IMG/VR virus record: IMGVR_UViG_3300043409_002109
Location: 86,206 to 150,205 of that record
Reading direction: 5' to 3' (one strand)
Origin: a virus
DNA length: 64,000 bases
Below the pieces are notes generated by a model. The model saw only the letters and a list, made by a program, of their open reading frames with translations, did no database searches and was not told the origin of the DNA. The translations under genes and the position numbers were made by a program. Shown here piece after piece: positions 9,314 through 17,414 of the stretch; position 1 is the first letter of the stretch; every line of letters begins with the position of its first letter.

Positions 9314-9330
9314 TCCCCCTTATTCAGTCG

Positions 9331-10341
9331 TTATGAGGCTGCTTTAAGCATTAGTCCGTCTGCTACTGCTGATGTATCCGTGCTTATGCAATGGTATAGA
9401 TCCGTAGCGCCGCTACGGATTGTCTTACCGCTCTGGAAGGACCCCGAGGGATAGATTCCGCGCAACATTCCCATCCGGGAACCGTTAGGCGATACAGATC
9501 CGGAGTTGCGGTGGAAGGCCATAAGGTCCCCTACGAACATCCCGGCTGGAGTCGTGGTAGCTGCCACTGCAGTGCCTGCCTGCATCGTGTGCTTCCGGCC
9601 ACCCGTGTATAGGGTGGAGGTCCCCGGTTGCCACACCATCCCGTGACAGGCTCCAGCTGTGGTGCCGTGGCCAAAAGGGGCTTGTGTAGCATTCGAATTG
9701 AGCCACGCATTAGTCATGATCCCGCTTCCACCCGTAGCCCACATTCCGTAGAGTCGATCGTCTGTCTCCGCGTCAAGCCCCCCGCTTGCAGCGTTCGTCT
9801 GATGAGGCTCCACAATCGCCCCAGAGGATAACCACGCTTGTTGGGTCACGGTTGTCCCGATAAGCTGGAGGAAGATCACCTCCTCCGAGATATAGGCTCG
9901 TACCTTGGCAGTGGTACTATTCCAAGTGGTGCCCGCAGCTCTCCAGTATCCGGAGTTGGTACCGCTCGTGAAGGGTTGAGCGTTTGCCCAGTCGTTCCAC
10001 GCCCCGCGATTCTTAACGATTCCCATCAGCAAGTTAGAAGCCGTGAAGGTATCCGGGGATGCCATAGTAGGAGCAGGCGCCCCACTGTCCCCAGCCCAAA
10101 TAAGACCGGGTGATAGACCCATGCCCGTTCCTCCTGGAGGAGTAGCATAAACAGCTTTAGTAACAGCTACGACCTGTCGATTCCAGGACCAGGTATGAGT
10201 GGCTGCAAGTGCCGTTGCCCGGTAATCGTTGGCCGCTGAACAGGCGGTGTATATAGCGTCCAGGAGACCTTGAATGTCTGAGGAAGCGGGAGAGACATCG
10301 GCCATTCTATAGAATGTAAGAGATGATAGAGGGAGTGCCAT
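9331..10341 (-). CDS. tail fibre / virion protein, 336 aa
   Basis: Not recognised beyond virion character: Ala/Gly/Ser/Thr-rich, many Trp (WSWNRQ, NRGAWNDW, AYISEEVIFLQL), no signal peptide. Begins MALPLSSLTFYRMADVS. It directly follows the repeat-containing fibre gene with start and stop touching, so the two probably form one assembly. GC content is clearly higher than in flanking replication genes, consistent with a module acquired or selected separately. Confidence 0.6.
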   Translation of the reverse strand: MALPLSSLTFYRMADVSPASSDIQGLLDAIYTACSAANDYRATALAATHTWSWNRQVVAVTKAVYATPPGGTGMGLSPGLIWAGDSGAPAPTMASPDTFTASNLLMGIVKNRGAWNDWANAQPFTSGTNSGYWRAAGTTWNSTTAKVRAYISEEVIFLQLIGTTVTQQAWLSSGAIVEPHQTNAASGGLDAETDDRLYGMWATGGSGIMTNAWLNSNATQAPFGHGTTAGACHGMVWQPGTSTLYTGGRKHTMQAGTAVAATTTPAGMFVGDLMAFHRNSGSVSPNGSRMGMLRGIYPSGSFQSGKTIRSGATDLYHCISTDTSAVADGLMLKAAS

Positions 10342-12005
10342 TAGACGAGAGCCCCTGTGGTAGCGGCCGATCCGTTAAATCCGGTGGCCAGTTCTGGTAT
10401 TAGGACGGCTGCGATTGCCATCATGAGGAATGTCCCGACGATTGTGCTTCCAACTCGTTTAAGCACCTGACCGTCCGAGACGGCACCCATTGTAAGGCTA
10501 GTAGGGCCTGAAGTTTCTCGGATTCCTCGCACATCAGGATTGGGATAGGTACCGCCCAATTGCCCACCGGCTGCGCCGGTAGGTGTCCGGCTGTCACTCA
10601 GACGTGAATCATCACCAGCAGCAACCGTTCCTGCAGTAGTTCCAACATTCAATATCGCCGCCCCACCAAGTCCAAGTGTAGTGCGGGCCGTTGATGCGTC
10701 AGCATCATCAATCAGTGAAAGTCCGTATGCTGTAGGGGTAGTACCATTAACCCGAGTCACCGTAGCAGCTGGCCAATCACCTGTAATATCACCTGTCGAT
10801 GTTTTGGATAAGGCTGCGATAGTCCCTAGTGTGGGAAGCCCAGAAAGATCTGAATAGGCTCCGGTTGCTGCGACTGTAGCGAGTCCAAGATTCGTACGAG
10901 CCCCTGCCGCTGTACTGCTTCCAGTGCCACCATCTGCTACTGCTACGTCGGTGCCGCCAGGCCGATAGCCGGCATCGGCGTAGGTCTTGGTCGCCTTCTG
11001 CGTGGCTAGCTTAGCGTCTGAGTCGGCAGCGAGAGTACCGTCCGTGTCTACAGTGACAGATACTCCACCGATCTTGGCTACCCCGGGATTTGGATAAGTT
11101 CCAGATAGGTCTCCAGCAGCAGCTCCTGTTGGTGCACGCGAATCAGTAAAGCGTGAATCATCGCCGGCCGCCACAGTGCCTACAGTGGTTCCAACATTTA
11201 GCACGGCTGCTCCTCCAAGCCCAAGATTGGTCCGTGCAGTGGATGCACTTGCGAGGTCGGAGAGGTTGGAGGCTTTCTGCGCTGCGCCTGTAATCCGGGA
11301 GTCATCTCCTGCTGCGACCGTACCAGCGGTTGTCCCTACGTTAAGGACGGAAGCCCCGCCAAGACCGAGATTCGTTCTTGCGTCAGCAGCGCTACTAGCC
11401 CCAGTACCGCCATCTGCTATGGCTACATCTGTTGAGCCTGGGGCGTAGTAGTCTGTACCGGCGGCGGCGGCCGATAGAATGCCAGCCGCAGCCTTAACAA
11501 CCGTAGCTGTAAGACTGGACCTCTTAATAAGTTTGCCAGTTGTCCCATCAAAGATGGAAACTTCAGAATCGACAGAAGAGGAGGGGCCGACAACATCTCC
11601 ACTTCCGCCCCCGCCCCCACCTGTGGCGTTTAAGGTTGTACCACTCATAGAGAGATTAGTCCCAAGAGTTATTTCTTGTGCTACTCCGCTACCTCCACCC
11701 GCCCCTCTTCCGAGAAGTCTCTCTGCAGTAAGAGAAGTTATGGCCCCTATAGAGTGAGTGTGAGAAGCTGGAGTCTGAGGATCTGCTAAAACCCCAGATA
11801 AGCCAGTTACATCAATTTCATCGGCTCCGCCGTTTTGATGTGACGTTTTATGAGCTGCAGCTGTTGCAGCAGTAGAGATGGCAGGGATGCCATCTGCGTC
11901 AAAATAAAGATAACCCTCTTCGTCAGACCCTATCTTTTTATATTCTATTAGAGAATTCTTATAGGGAGGCGAGGTCCGTGCAGTGCTAACTTTTTGGCGG
12001 CGCAT
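10341..12005 (-). CDS. repeat-containing tail fibre protein, 554 aa
   Basis: Side tail-fibre type protein. Residues about 200-500 contain at least three near-identical copies of a unit (TARTNLGLGGAAVLNVGTT, then GTVAAGDDSR), plus degenerate copies, and two PTGAAxGxLxGTYPNP units. Such repeats form trimeric beta-helical shafts in phage fibres. The N-terminal 120 residues (YKKIGSDEEGYLYFDADG) likely attach to the baseplate; the C-terminus has a hydrophobic segment (GTFLMMAIAAVLIPELA). It lies inside the dnaE interruption. Confidence 0.75.
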   Translation of the reverse strand: MRRQKVSTARTSPPYKNSLIEYKKIGSDEEGYLYFDADGIPAISTAATAAAHKTSHQNGGADEIDVTGLSGVLADPQTPASHTHSIGAITSLTAERLLGRGAGGGSGVAQEITLGTNLSMSGTTLNATGGGGGGSGDVVGPSSSVDSEVSIFDGTTGKLIKRSSLTATVVKAAAGILSAAAAGTDYYAPGSTDVAIADGGTGASSAADARTNLGLGGASVLNVGTTAGTVAAGDDSRITGAAQKASNLSDLASASTARTNLGLGGAAVLNVGTTVGTVAAGDDSRFTDSRAPTGAAAGDLSGTYPNPGVAKIGGVSVTVDTDGTLAADSDAKLATQKATKTYADAGYRPGGTDVAVADGGTGSSTAAGARTNLGLATVAATGAYSDLSGLPTLGTIAALSKTSTGDITGDWPAATVTRVNGTTPTAYGLSLIDDADASTARTTLGLGGAAILNVGTTAGTVAAGDDSRLSDSRTPTGAAGGQLGGTYPNPDVRGIRETSGPTSLTMGAVSDGQVLKRVGSTIVGTFLMMAIAAVLIPELATGFNGSAATTGALV

Positions 12006-12335
12006 TTAGGACTCGTACTCTATCTGAACTGTAGCTTGAGTGGCGACAGAGCCTTTAACGGCAACGTAAAAGGTACCACGCTTGGGATCTGAGCCCTTAG
12101 CTTCTGCGTAAATATTTTCTTCGCTGTCTAAGGGTGATGTAGTTAGGGCATATTCCAAAGGAATATCTAGATCTGATGAGGCCGAAGACGTTTCTCTGAA
12201 AGATACAGCTACGTTTCCAGGATCGTCTAAGATCGCACGTACTCGTTTTATTTGTATTTTTTTAGGTAGAATTATTTCCTCTACTGTCCAAGTAGCACCA
12301 TCTACAGATACTGTAAAGCGTTTACGTGCAATCAT
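12006..12335 (-). CDS. small virion-associated protein, 109 aa
   Basis: Beta-rich, begins IARKRFTVSVDGATW and ends with a typical strand QATVQIEYES; no family recognised. The gene starts 7 bases after the premature stop of the dnaE N-terminal piece (SD TTAGGAACAAG), so ribosomes could pass from dnaE-N into it. It abuts the tail-fibre gene downstream. Likely a fibre attachment or baseplate accessory protein by context. Confidence 0.55.
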   Translation of the reverse strand: MIARKRFTVSVDGATWTVEEIILPKKIQIKRVRAILDDPGNVAVSFRETSSASSDLDIPLEYALTTSPLDSEENIYAEAKGSDPKRGTFYVAVKGSVATQATVQIEYES

Positions 12336-12342
12336 CTTGTTC

Positions 12343-13602
12343 CTAACTTTGAAGCATTTCTTCTGTAAAGATTAGTGGTGTCGCAGCGCGACCTATATTT
12401 AGAAATCTACTAAATAACAAATTGTATTTTATAGGATCTACATGCGTTATGCCAAGTGCATAACATACGAGACTTCCTGCGGCTGAGCCTCGGCCTGGTC
12501 CACTTACTACATCTAATTCATCTTTAGCGTAATTAATAAACCTACTTACAATCAGGATATAATCTGAGAAACCCATTTTTTTAATTGCTTTTAATTCTAG
12601 TGTTAGTCTTTCTCGATATTCTAGAGGAGGTTTTTCTCCAAATCTTTCTGTAAGTTTTTGCTTAGAAAGTTTGGCTAAATATTCCCAGCTAGTACATTCT
12701 AAAGGCAATGGATATTTGGGGTAGTGGTTGGCTGTATCTTTGAAGTAGCTCTTATCATCTATCATATTGGCAATATGAATTGTATTTTGTAAAGCCTCCA
12801 TTGGAATTCCCTGCTCTTGGGCGCGCAACATCATCCACTCTGGAGAACCAACATGTACATCTATTTCTCCAAAAGTAAATCTCTTAGGATTATACATCGT
12901 ATCATTAGTTTGCATACACAATGCCTGTTCATGCAAGGACTTATGTTCTGGGTGAGTATAGTGCGCGTCGTTAGTAAGAATCAAGGGAAGATTTTTTTTA
13001 GCAGCAATTTCCATAAGACCTTTATTCAAAGCCTGCTGCTCCTCATCCCTATGGAGCTGTAGCTCAATAAAGAATCGATCCTTGAAGATATCGCAGTGAC
13101 CATCGATGAGGCGCTCCGCTTCATCTCTACGGTTAAGGAGAATGAGTTTACTGAATGCGCTTCCGAGACAGGCTGTAGTTGCGATGATGCCTTCGTTGTG
13201 CTCCTTGAGAAGAGCGTCATCGGCCCTTGGCTTGTAGAACATCCCTGAGGTATAGGCGTTGGAGCTGATGGCCATAAGGTTTTTCCAACCCACAGCATTT
13301 TGAGCTAATAGAACTAAATGATAGTACTTCTCCCCCATGGCATCTACTTCGCGGATAGAACGATCTTGGACGGTATAGTAAGCCTCTAAACCTAGGATAG
13401 GTTTTATACCAGTCTTCTTGCATTCTTTATAGAATTTGTATGAGCCTGCGAGGTTACCATGATCAGTGATGGCACAGCTTCTCATTCCCATTTCTTTAAT
13501 CTGAGAAGGGAGTTGGTGTATCCGATTAATCCCGTCTAATGTGGAGGTCTCGAAATGGCAATGAAGATGACAGAAAGAATCTGTATTATCTGAAGTAGTC
13601 AT
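12343..13602 (-). CDS. dnaE: DNA polymerase III alpha (DnaE), N-terminal exon
   Basis: Encodes the PHP domain and the start of the polymerase palm. Motifs: HLHCHFE at 12-18, ITDHGNLAG, GLEAYY, ANDAHY-type LTNDAHYTHPEH, and the palm GPGRGSAAGSLVCYALGIT followed by VDPIKYNLLFSRFLN, which in other DnaE proteins directly precedes the catalytic PDxDxDF. Instead the frame runs 13 unrelated codons past NIGRA to a stop at 12343. Exon 1 probably ends at 12385. The unspliced product (419 aa) has no catalytic aspartates. The PHP residues look intact, so a proofreading or pyrophosphatase activity is possible. Confidence 0.88.
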   Translation of the reverse strand: MTTSDNTDSFCHLHCHFETSTLDGINRIHQLPSQIKEMGMRSCAITDHGNLAGSYKFYKECKKTGIKPILGLEAYYTVQDRSIREVDAMGEKYYHLVLLAQNAVGWKNLMAISSNAYTSGMFYKPRADDALLKEHNEGIIATTACLGSAFSKLILLNRRDEAERLIDGHCDIFKDRFFIELQLHRDEEQQALNKGLMEIAAKKNLPLILTNDAHYTHPEHKSLHEQALCMQTNDTMYNPKRFTFGEIDVHVGSPEWMMLRAQEQGIPMEALQNTIHIANMIDDKSYFKDTANHYPKYPLPLECTSWEYLAKLSKQKLTERFGEKPPLEYRERLTLELKAIKKMGFSDYILIVSRFINYAKDELDVVSGPGRGSAAGSLVCYALGITHVDPIKYNLLFSRFLNIGRAATPLIFTEEMLQS

Positions 13603-13605
13603 GAT

Positions 13606-13872
13606 TTACCAACAAACCCATAAATTGAAGTCGCGAGGATATCCAGCATCAATGAGCCTCTGCGCTAGATCTATTTCTTCTTCACTAAAGATATTTTTAT
13701 TATCTAATGTGAATCCTGGAGAAACAGATGTCATTTCGCCGTTGCTATTCTCATCACTTACTAACAAAATTAATTCTTGTTCAGTCCAGCCACGGCCGCG
13801 AAGATCGTTTTGGAATTCACTCCAATTAAAGTAGGAAATTCTATGTATTTTAATAGGTGCTTTTGTTTTCAT
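13606..13872 (-). CDS. small protein, paralogue of the neighbouring gene (88 aa)
   Basis: Function unknown. Aligns by eye along its length with the 92-aa product at 13932-14210: shared ISYFN/LSYYN, GWTEQE/GWTELE, NGEMTS/NGTMTT, AGYPRDFNLW/GGYPSHFNIW. A tandem duplication placed directly upstream of the DnaE PHP exon (3-base gap), so a replisome-associated role is possible. Confidence 0.6.
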   Translation of the reverse strand: MKTKAPIKIHRISYFNWSEFQNDLRGRGWTEQELILLVSDENSNGEMTSVSPGFTLDNKNIFSEEEIDLAQRLIDAGYPRDFNLWVCW

Positions 13873-13931
13873 TTTGGTATTTACTCCTTACCAAGGGGTT
13901 TATGAAGAGGACTAGTCCTCCATATGATCCT

Positions 13932-14210
13932 TTAGAAAATCCAAATGTTGAAGTGACTAGGATATCCCCCAGCCATCAATTTTTGGTCTAACGGATCTTC
14001 GCTATTTGAGTCAAAACTATAAGTAGTCATAGTTCCATTAGGAATTTTGGGGTTGATTAAAGTATCAACTTCAAGTTCAGTCCATCCTGTATGCAGTAAG
14101 TGAATTTTTAGTTCAGTAGAATTATAATAAGATAAACTCCGTACAGGGACTGTTGGTATTGAATTGTACTCTGGGAATAAATTAAGTTGCTCTGGCATAG
14201 TTGTATCCAT
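13932..14210 (-). CDS. small protein with clamp-binding-like motif (92 aa)
   Basis: Paralogue of the 88-aa neighbour but with an N-terminal extension containing EQLNLF, matching the bacterial sliding-clamp-binding pentamer QL(S/D/N)LF. That would let it dock on a beta clamp next to DnaE; this is inference from one short motif. The start overlaps the preceding gene by 29 bases; an internal ATG (14198) just before the motif is an alternative. Confidence 0.6.
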   Translation of the reverse strand: MDTTMPEQLNLFPEYNSIPTVPVRSLSYYNSTELKIHLLHTGWTELEVDTLINPKIPNGTMTTYSFDSNSEDPLDQKLMAGGYPSHFNIWIF

Positions 14211-14619
14211 GTAGTTTCATTAATTGAGTACGTAGTACATCAGCACGCATCTCGCGCGCGTCGTAACACTCAAGCTCAGCCACCACCTGATTGATCCAAT
14301 CTTCTTGTATCTGGTGAAGATCTCTCTTTATCTCAGGGGCAGGAGGTGTTGGTGTCGAGACTGGTGCGGAGGAGAAGTCTCTGGCATCATAAAATAGCGG
14401 TGCATATTTTTTTATCCAACTCTCAGACATGTCTAGGGGATCAAGAAGAGATCCCGGATCCTTGCCCGTCTCACTGCTGAATGTTCCGACATGGAAATTG
14501 TTTATCTTTGGAAATTTTACTGTAATCATGTTATCTCTTTCTCTTTGGAAGGTTTTAAAGTCTTTCCCATATATTTCTTCGGCTATCATTTTGAGTGCTG
14601 CGTAATCATCGTTATGCAT
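14182..14619 (-). CDS. hypothetical protein, 145 aa
   Basis: Not recognised. Two charged helical halves joined by a Pro/Thr-rich linker near residues 85-95 (PVSTPTPPAPE). It lies between the zinc-ribbon protein and the clamp-motif protein and overlaps both. Confidence 0.6.
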   Translation of the reverse strand: MHNDDYAALKMIAEEIYGKDFKTFQRERDNMITVKFPKINNFHVGTFSSETGKDPGSLLDPLDMSESWIKKYAPLFYDARDFSSAPVSTPTPPAPEIKRDLHQIQEDWINQVVAELECYDAREMRADVLRTQLMKLHGYNYARAT

Positions 14620-14854
14620 TTGGATCCCAGACTGTTAGCACTTTAGTGCAGCCTTTGCAGAATGAACCTAGATGTTGGGTCGGAACTGTAGAACTAATCT
14701 TTGGAACGTCGTAGAAGAAACTTATACAATAATATCTTTCACATCTAATACATTTGCCATGATTGTTAAGAATAGTTCGCTTGTCATTACAGATTTCTAA
14801 AAGCAATTTACCTGTAATAGAACACTTTATGTGTCTAGCTATGCTGGAGGACAA
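14612..14854 (-). CDS. small zinc-finger protein, 80 aa
   Basis: Two CxxC pairs (GKCIRC and FCKGC), plus Cys residues at positions 11, 22 and 43, suggest one zinc ribbon. No other domain. It overlaps the end of recA by 20 bases, so it is translationally coupled to it; possibly a DNA-binding accessory protein. Confidence 0.6.
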   Translation of the reverse strand: MSSSIARHIKCSITGKLLLEICNDKRTILNNHGKCIRCERYYCISFFYDVPKISSTVPTQHLGSFCKGCTKVLTVWDPNA

Positions 14855-15866
14855 GATCTTTTAATACCTGAAGCTCGTCTGGATGGGTTCTATACCATGT
14901 AAAACAAGCTTCTTTGCCTTTCGGCATATCTAAAGAAGGGGCTATCCATTCTTCTTTTTCTAGGTCTAGTCGGATTTTGGATTGACCCGCACTATGGCGA
15001 ATGAATCCTAAGGTACGTGCCATCTCCAAAGCTTCAGCAACAGGATCTGTTCCTCGGCCATAGTAGAATGTGAACTCGACACCATCTTTTATACTGTGTG
15101 GTTTCCCACACTTATTCTTCTTTACCTTCACATGCATGATGAAGGCGCCGGGGTTATCAGTACAAGGTTTAGACTTAAGAACTTCTAGTCTTACTGAAGA
15201 AAAATATGGAAGAGCATTGCCACCCGGCGAGGTACGGGGGTCGCCATATGTGACTCCCGGCTTATAAGTTATATGATTAATAAATACATAAGTCGTATTT
15301 GTCTCTTCACTAATCTTTGAGATTTGCCTCATGGCCCAGTGCATCATCTTGGATACACCACCGACAAGGCTTTCTCCTGCCTCCTTCTGTATCTCGGCAG
15401 CCGCTTGCATTGCACCAACCGAGTCAAGCAAGACGAAGCCTATCTTTCCTGTCTTGGGCAAGTCTATTGCAATCTGAAGTGCCTCTTCAGCGCTTGTGGG
15501 ACGTACATGTAATACCTTCTCGGTATTAATACCAAAGCCCTGCATAAACTCTTCAGTGATCGTCTGCTCTAGATCGATGATAAGATCAATTAGATCTGAA
15601 TCACTTGGTCGAGATGCCTGATCGTTGGCTAGTATCTGTAAGGCCAGGGAGGTTTTTCCACTGCTGGGCTCTCCTAGGATTTCGGTTACACGCCTACTAG
15701 GTATGCCTCCTATGCCTAGAGCTGCATCTAATGCATCTGAGCCGGTAGGGATACCTGGTGGAGCAGAGAAAGCTTCTTCACTGAAGACACTCTTTTCAAA
15801 CTTCTTGTTTACTTGCGCGATCATGGCATCCACTTCTGGGATGCCAGTTATCTTTTTATTTGCCAT
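14835..15866 (-). CDS. recA: RecA-family recombinase
   Basis: Strand-exchange ATPase, 343 aa (typical RecA length 350). Walker A GEPSSGKTS at 65-73, catalytic-Glu region LIIDLEQ, Walker B GFVLLDSV, L2/DNA-binding segment SPGGNALPYFSSVRLEV, matching the GGNALKFY region of bacterial RecA. Closer to bacterial RecA than to T4 UvsX in the L2 region. It drives recombination-dependent replication with the ssDNA-binding and nuclease genes upstream. ATG with SD AGGATAAAACC. Confidence 0.92.
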   Translation of the reverse strand: MANKKITGIPEVDAMIAQVNKKFEKSVFSEEAFSAPPGIPTGSDALDAALGIGGIPSRRVTEILGEPSSGKTSLALQILANDQASRPSDSDLIDLIIDLEQTITEEFMQGFGINTEKVLHVRPTSAEEALQIAIDLPKTGKIGFVLLDSVGAMQAAAEIQKEAGESLVGGVSKMMHWAMRQISKISEETNTTYVFINHITYKPGVTYGDPRTSPGGNALPYFSSVRLEVLKSKPCTDNPGAFIMHVKVKKNKCGKPHSIKDGVEFTFYYGRGTDPVAEALEMARTLGFIRHSAGQSKIRLDLEKEEWIAPSLDMPKGKEACFTWYRTHPDELQVLKDLVLQHS

Positions 15867-15870
15867 GGTT

Positions 15871-16515
15871 TTATCCTAATTTACTTTCATCTAAGGTATA
15901 CGTGCCGTCCGCTGAGGTGTTGAGAGGTTGCTGAAGATTAGCGTAGGCAGTACCTATGTAATACCAGATCGTATTCCAACATGCATCAGTGGGTGCAGCT
16001 TGCACAAGGCGAGCTATAGCCATTTCTTGATTTGTGGGAACTCCACCATATAGATCTGCACAAGCTCCTTTACTTTTGTGGTCTAATAAATACATTTCAC
16101 ATACTAGTGCGCGAAGATCAATAAACTTTACCTCTTCAGAAGGTCTACTTTCAATAGGTAAATTCAGTTGTCTATGGACACTACGTTCAGCTTGGTCTTC
16201 TAGTCTGCAATAATCTGGAATATATTTTTTGAGACCTGCAGGGATATCAGCCATATAGATCTCGTGAAAATCATGCATAGAAGAATAGCCAGGTGTTAAC
16301 GGACTAGAGATTTTCTTAGTTTCCCAAAGGTGATGAAAAGCCAATCTACTGCACAGAGCAAGGTGTCGGACAAGAACCCAGTCTAGGTGCCCAACATACC
16401 TGCGGATATTACTTGAAGCTACCCTCACGTCCTCTATGGCAAAAGGGAGGCTATCCAGGTCATCATAAAATACATGTTGACCTGTAAAAGTTGTCATATC
16501 AGGGTGTCTGGTCAT
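15871..16515 (-). CDS. HD-domain (deoxy)nucleotide phosphohydrolase, YfbR/DatZ-like
   Basis: HD-superfamily metal-dependent hydrolase of about 214 aa. Hallmarks: HLALCSRLAFHHLWE helix with His ligands, then MHDFHEIYMADIPAGLK, the HDxxE...DIP..LK signature of YfbR/OxsA-type nucleotidases, and later FIDLRALVCE supplying the last Asp. The family includes 5'-deoxynucleotidases and the dATP triphosphohydrolase DatZ of diaminopurine phages. A MazZ-like gene lies nearby, so dNTP pool sanitation is likely. Start placed at Met12 of the longest ORF because GAGGAAGAAAACGGA precedes it and the overlap with the upstream gene shrinks. Substrate unproven. Confidence 0.75.
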   Translation of the reverse strand: MTRHPDMTTFTGQHVFYDDLDSLPFAIEDVRVASSNIRRYVGHLDWVLVRHLALCSRLAFHHLWETKKISSPLTPGYSSMHDFHEIYMADIPAGLKKYIPDYCRLEDQAERSVHRQLNLPIESRPSEEVKFIDLRALVCEMYLLDHKSKGACADLYGGVPTNQEMAIARLVQAAPTDACWNTIWYYIGTAYANLQQPLNTSADGTYTLDESKLG

Positions 16516-16777
16516 TCCGTTTTCTTCCTCGTCTACTCGGCGAATCAACTGGAAGGAGATTATCCAACCGTTGTTCTTGTGCGTTGAGTAGTAATTCTAA
16601 TGTTGTTATTCTTTCGGTCAGACTATTGTTTCTTGCTATGAGTTCTAATTGATCTGTGGCCTTCGGGGCCGCTAACTCTAGTCTGACTACATTAATCAGA
16701 TAATGCAGCTGAGCCGAAGGCAACATATCGTCTCTGATATATCTACATAGGTGATTAAATGCTTCTGTTCCTGTCAT
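16499..16777 (-). CDS. hypothetical helical protein, 92 aa
   Basis: Not recognised. Predicted helical bundle or coiled coil (residues 40-75, ARNNSLTERITTLELLLN) with a basic C-terminus. Overlaps the genes on both sides by a few bases. Confidence 0.55.
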   Translation of the reverse strand: MTGTEAFNHLCRYIRDDMLPSAQLHYLINVVRLELAAPKATDQLELIARNNSLTERITTLELLLNAQEQRLDNLLPVDSPSRRGRKRNDQTP

Positions 16778-17037
16778 AGTTTTCCTCTTAATAGTTCTGC
16801 TGCTTCTGTGTAGGGTGCTTTAGGAATCTCATCACATACAAGAAGAGTGTGAGGTGCTTTAGCAGAGGTCTCTATTTTAGAGCTATCAGTAATATGAAGA
16901 TCTGTGTATTTGATCTTCACTCGTTTTTCTGTTAAGCCTTCTACGATACCCATGATCCATTTGAATCCTCGGTATTTAGTTTGCACTGAGAGTACATAGC
17001 TACCAACCTGGATTTCATTACCAATCATATCTGTCAT
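16774..17037 (-). CDS. hypothetical SH3-like small protein, 87 aa
   Basis: Not recognised. Alternating beta pattern with GSYVLSVQ, FKWIMGIVEGL and KRVKIKYTDL resembles small phage SH3-fold proteins that read a barrel around a Gly turn. Four-base overlaps with both neighbours (ATGA type). Confidence 0.55.
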   Translation of the reverse strand: MTDMIGNEIQVGSYVLSVQTKYRGFKWIMGIVEGLTEKRVKIKYTDLHITDSSKIETSAKAPHTLLVCDEIPKAPYTEAAELLRGKL

Positions 17038-17414
17038 GGTTTCACCTTGAAGGGTCGGTCATCCCTTTCTTGATTTGTGCGTTCGTATTCCAATAAGAAG
17101 GTAAGGTTGCACATAGCATGAGCAAGGTGAGATAAGCCTGATTCAGGATCAGTATTTTCTCCTTGGTACCATGCCTGGATGTGTCTCATGGCAGATGCAT
17201 AGCATCTGCTCCAAGCCATTCCCCCGTCATTTCTCCAGTTCGAATCACCATATTTGGCGGCACCTCCGGATAGAACAGCAACAAGATCTTCTATTGCTTT
17301 AGGAGGTAGTAGGTCGTATCTAAGTTTTCCTTTATCTGCTCTTCCTGCTTTGCCAGTCGGATCAACTACCATAAGATCGCTTAGTTGAGCACGGTCTATA
17401 TTCCATTCTTTCAT
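17034..17414 (-). CDS. dATP/dGTP diphosphohydrolase-like protein (MazZ-type N-domain)
   Basis: 126 aa with the all-helical signature of the phage dATP/dGTP diphosphohydrolase N-terminal family: KGKLRYDLLPPKAIEDL, AAKYGDSNWR, AMRHIQAWYQGE, DPESGLSHLAHAMCNLTFLLEYE. In cyanophage S-2L the related MazZ hydrolyses dGTP/dATP to feed 2-aminoadenine synthesis, but the domain is also common in ordinary phages. Here it lies two small genes from an HD phosphohydrolase. No PurZ-like gene is in the window. Confidence 0.8.
   Translation of the reverse strand: MKEWNIDRAQLSDLMVVDPTGKAGRADKGKLRYDLLPPKAIEDLVAVLSGGAAKYGDSNWRNDGGMAWSRCYASAMRHIQAWYQGENTDPESGLSHLAHAMCNLTFLLEYERTNQERDDRPFKVKP

Larger units (their letters stand above)
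7322..12384 (-). other. 5-kb insertion splitting dnaE, ended by a group I intron core
   Basis: Everything between the two dnaE exons. It holds a 107-aa ORF, two plus-strand virion-type genes and three minus-strand tail genes, with the intron core at its dnaE-C side. If cis-spliced, the intron would be about 5,063 nt with the 5' site after the GCT codon at 12387-12385. That U-ended site keeps frame and yields ...FLNIGRA joined to SDRITIYP.... If the transcript is interrupted by tail-gene terminators, splicing would have to occur in trans. Confidence 0.6.

Noticed and set aside
10341-12005. Plus-strand ORFs within the tail-fibre genes (for example 11176-11448, 11479-11757)
   Set aside because: They mirror the high-GC, repeat-rich minus-strand coding sequence and have no SD or family resemblance.
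12343-13602. Split intein as the explanation of the divided DnaE
   Set aside because: The tail after the expected exon end is only 13 residues, with no N-intein Cys block, and the C-terminal piece has no His-Asn-Cys junction. A group I intron core is present instead.
5126-13602. Simple frameshift or assembly error splitting dnaE
   Set aside because: The halves are 5 kb apart with complete genes on both strands between them, and the junction carries intron elements. A misassembly cannot be excluded, but it would not create P/Q/R/S motifs.
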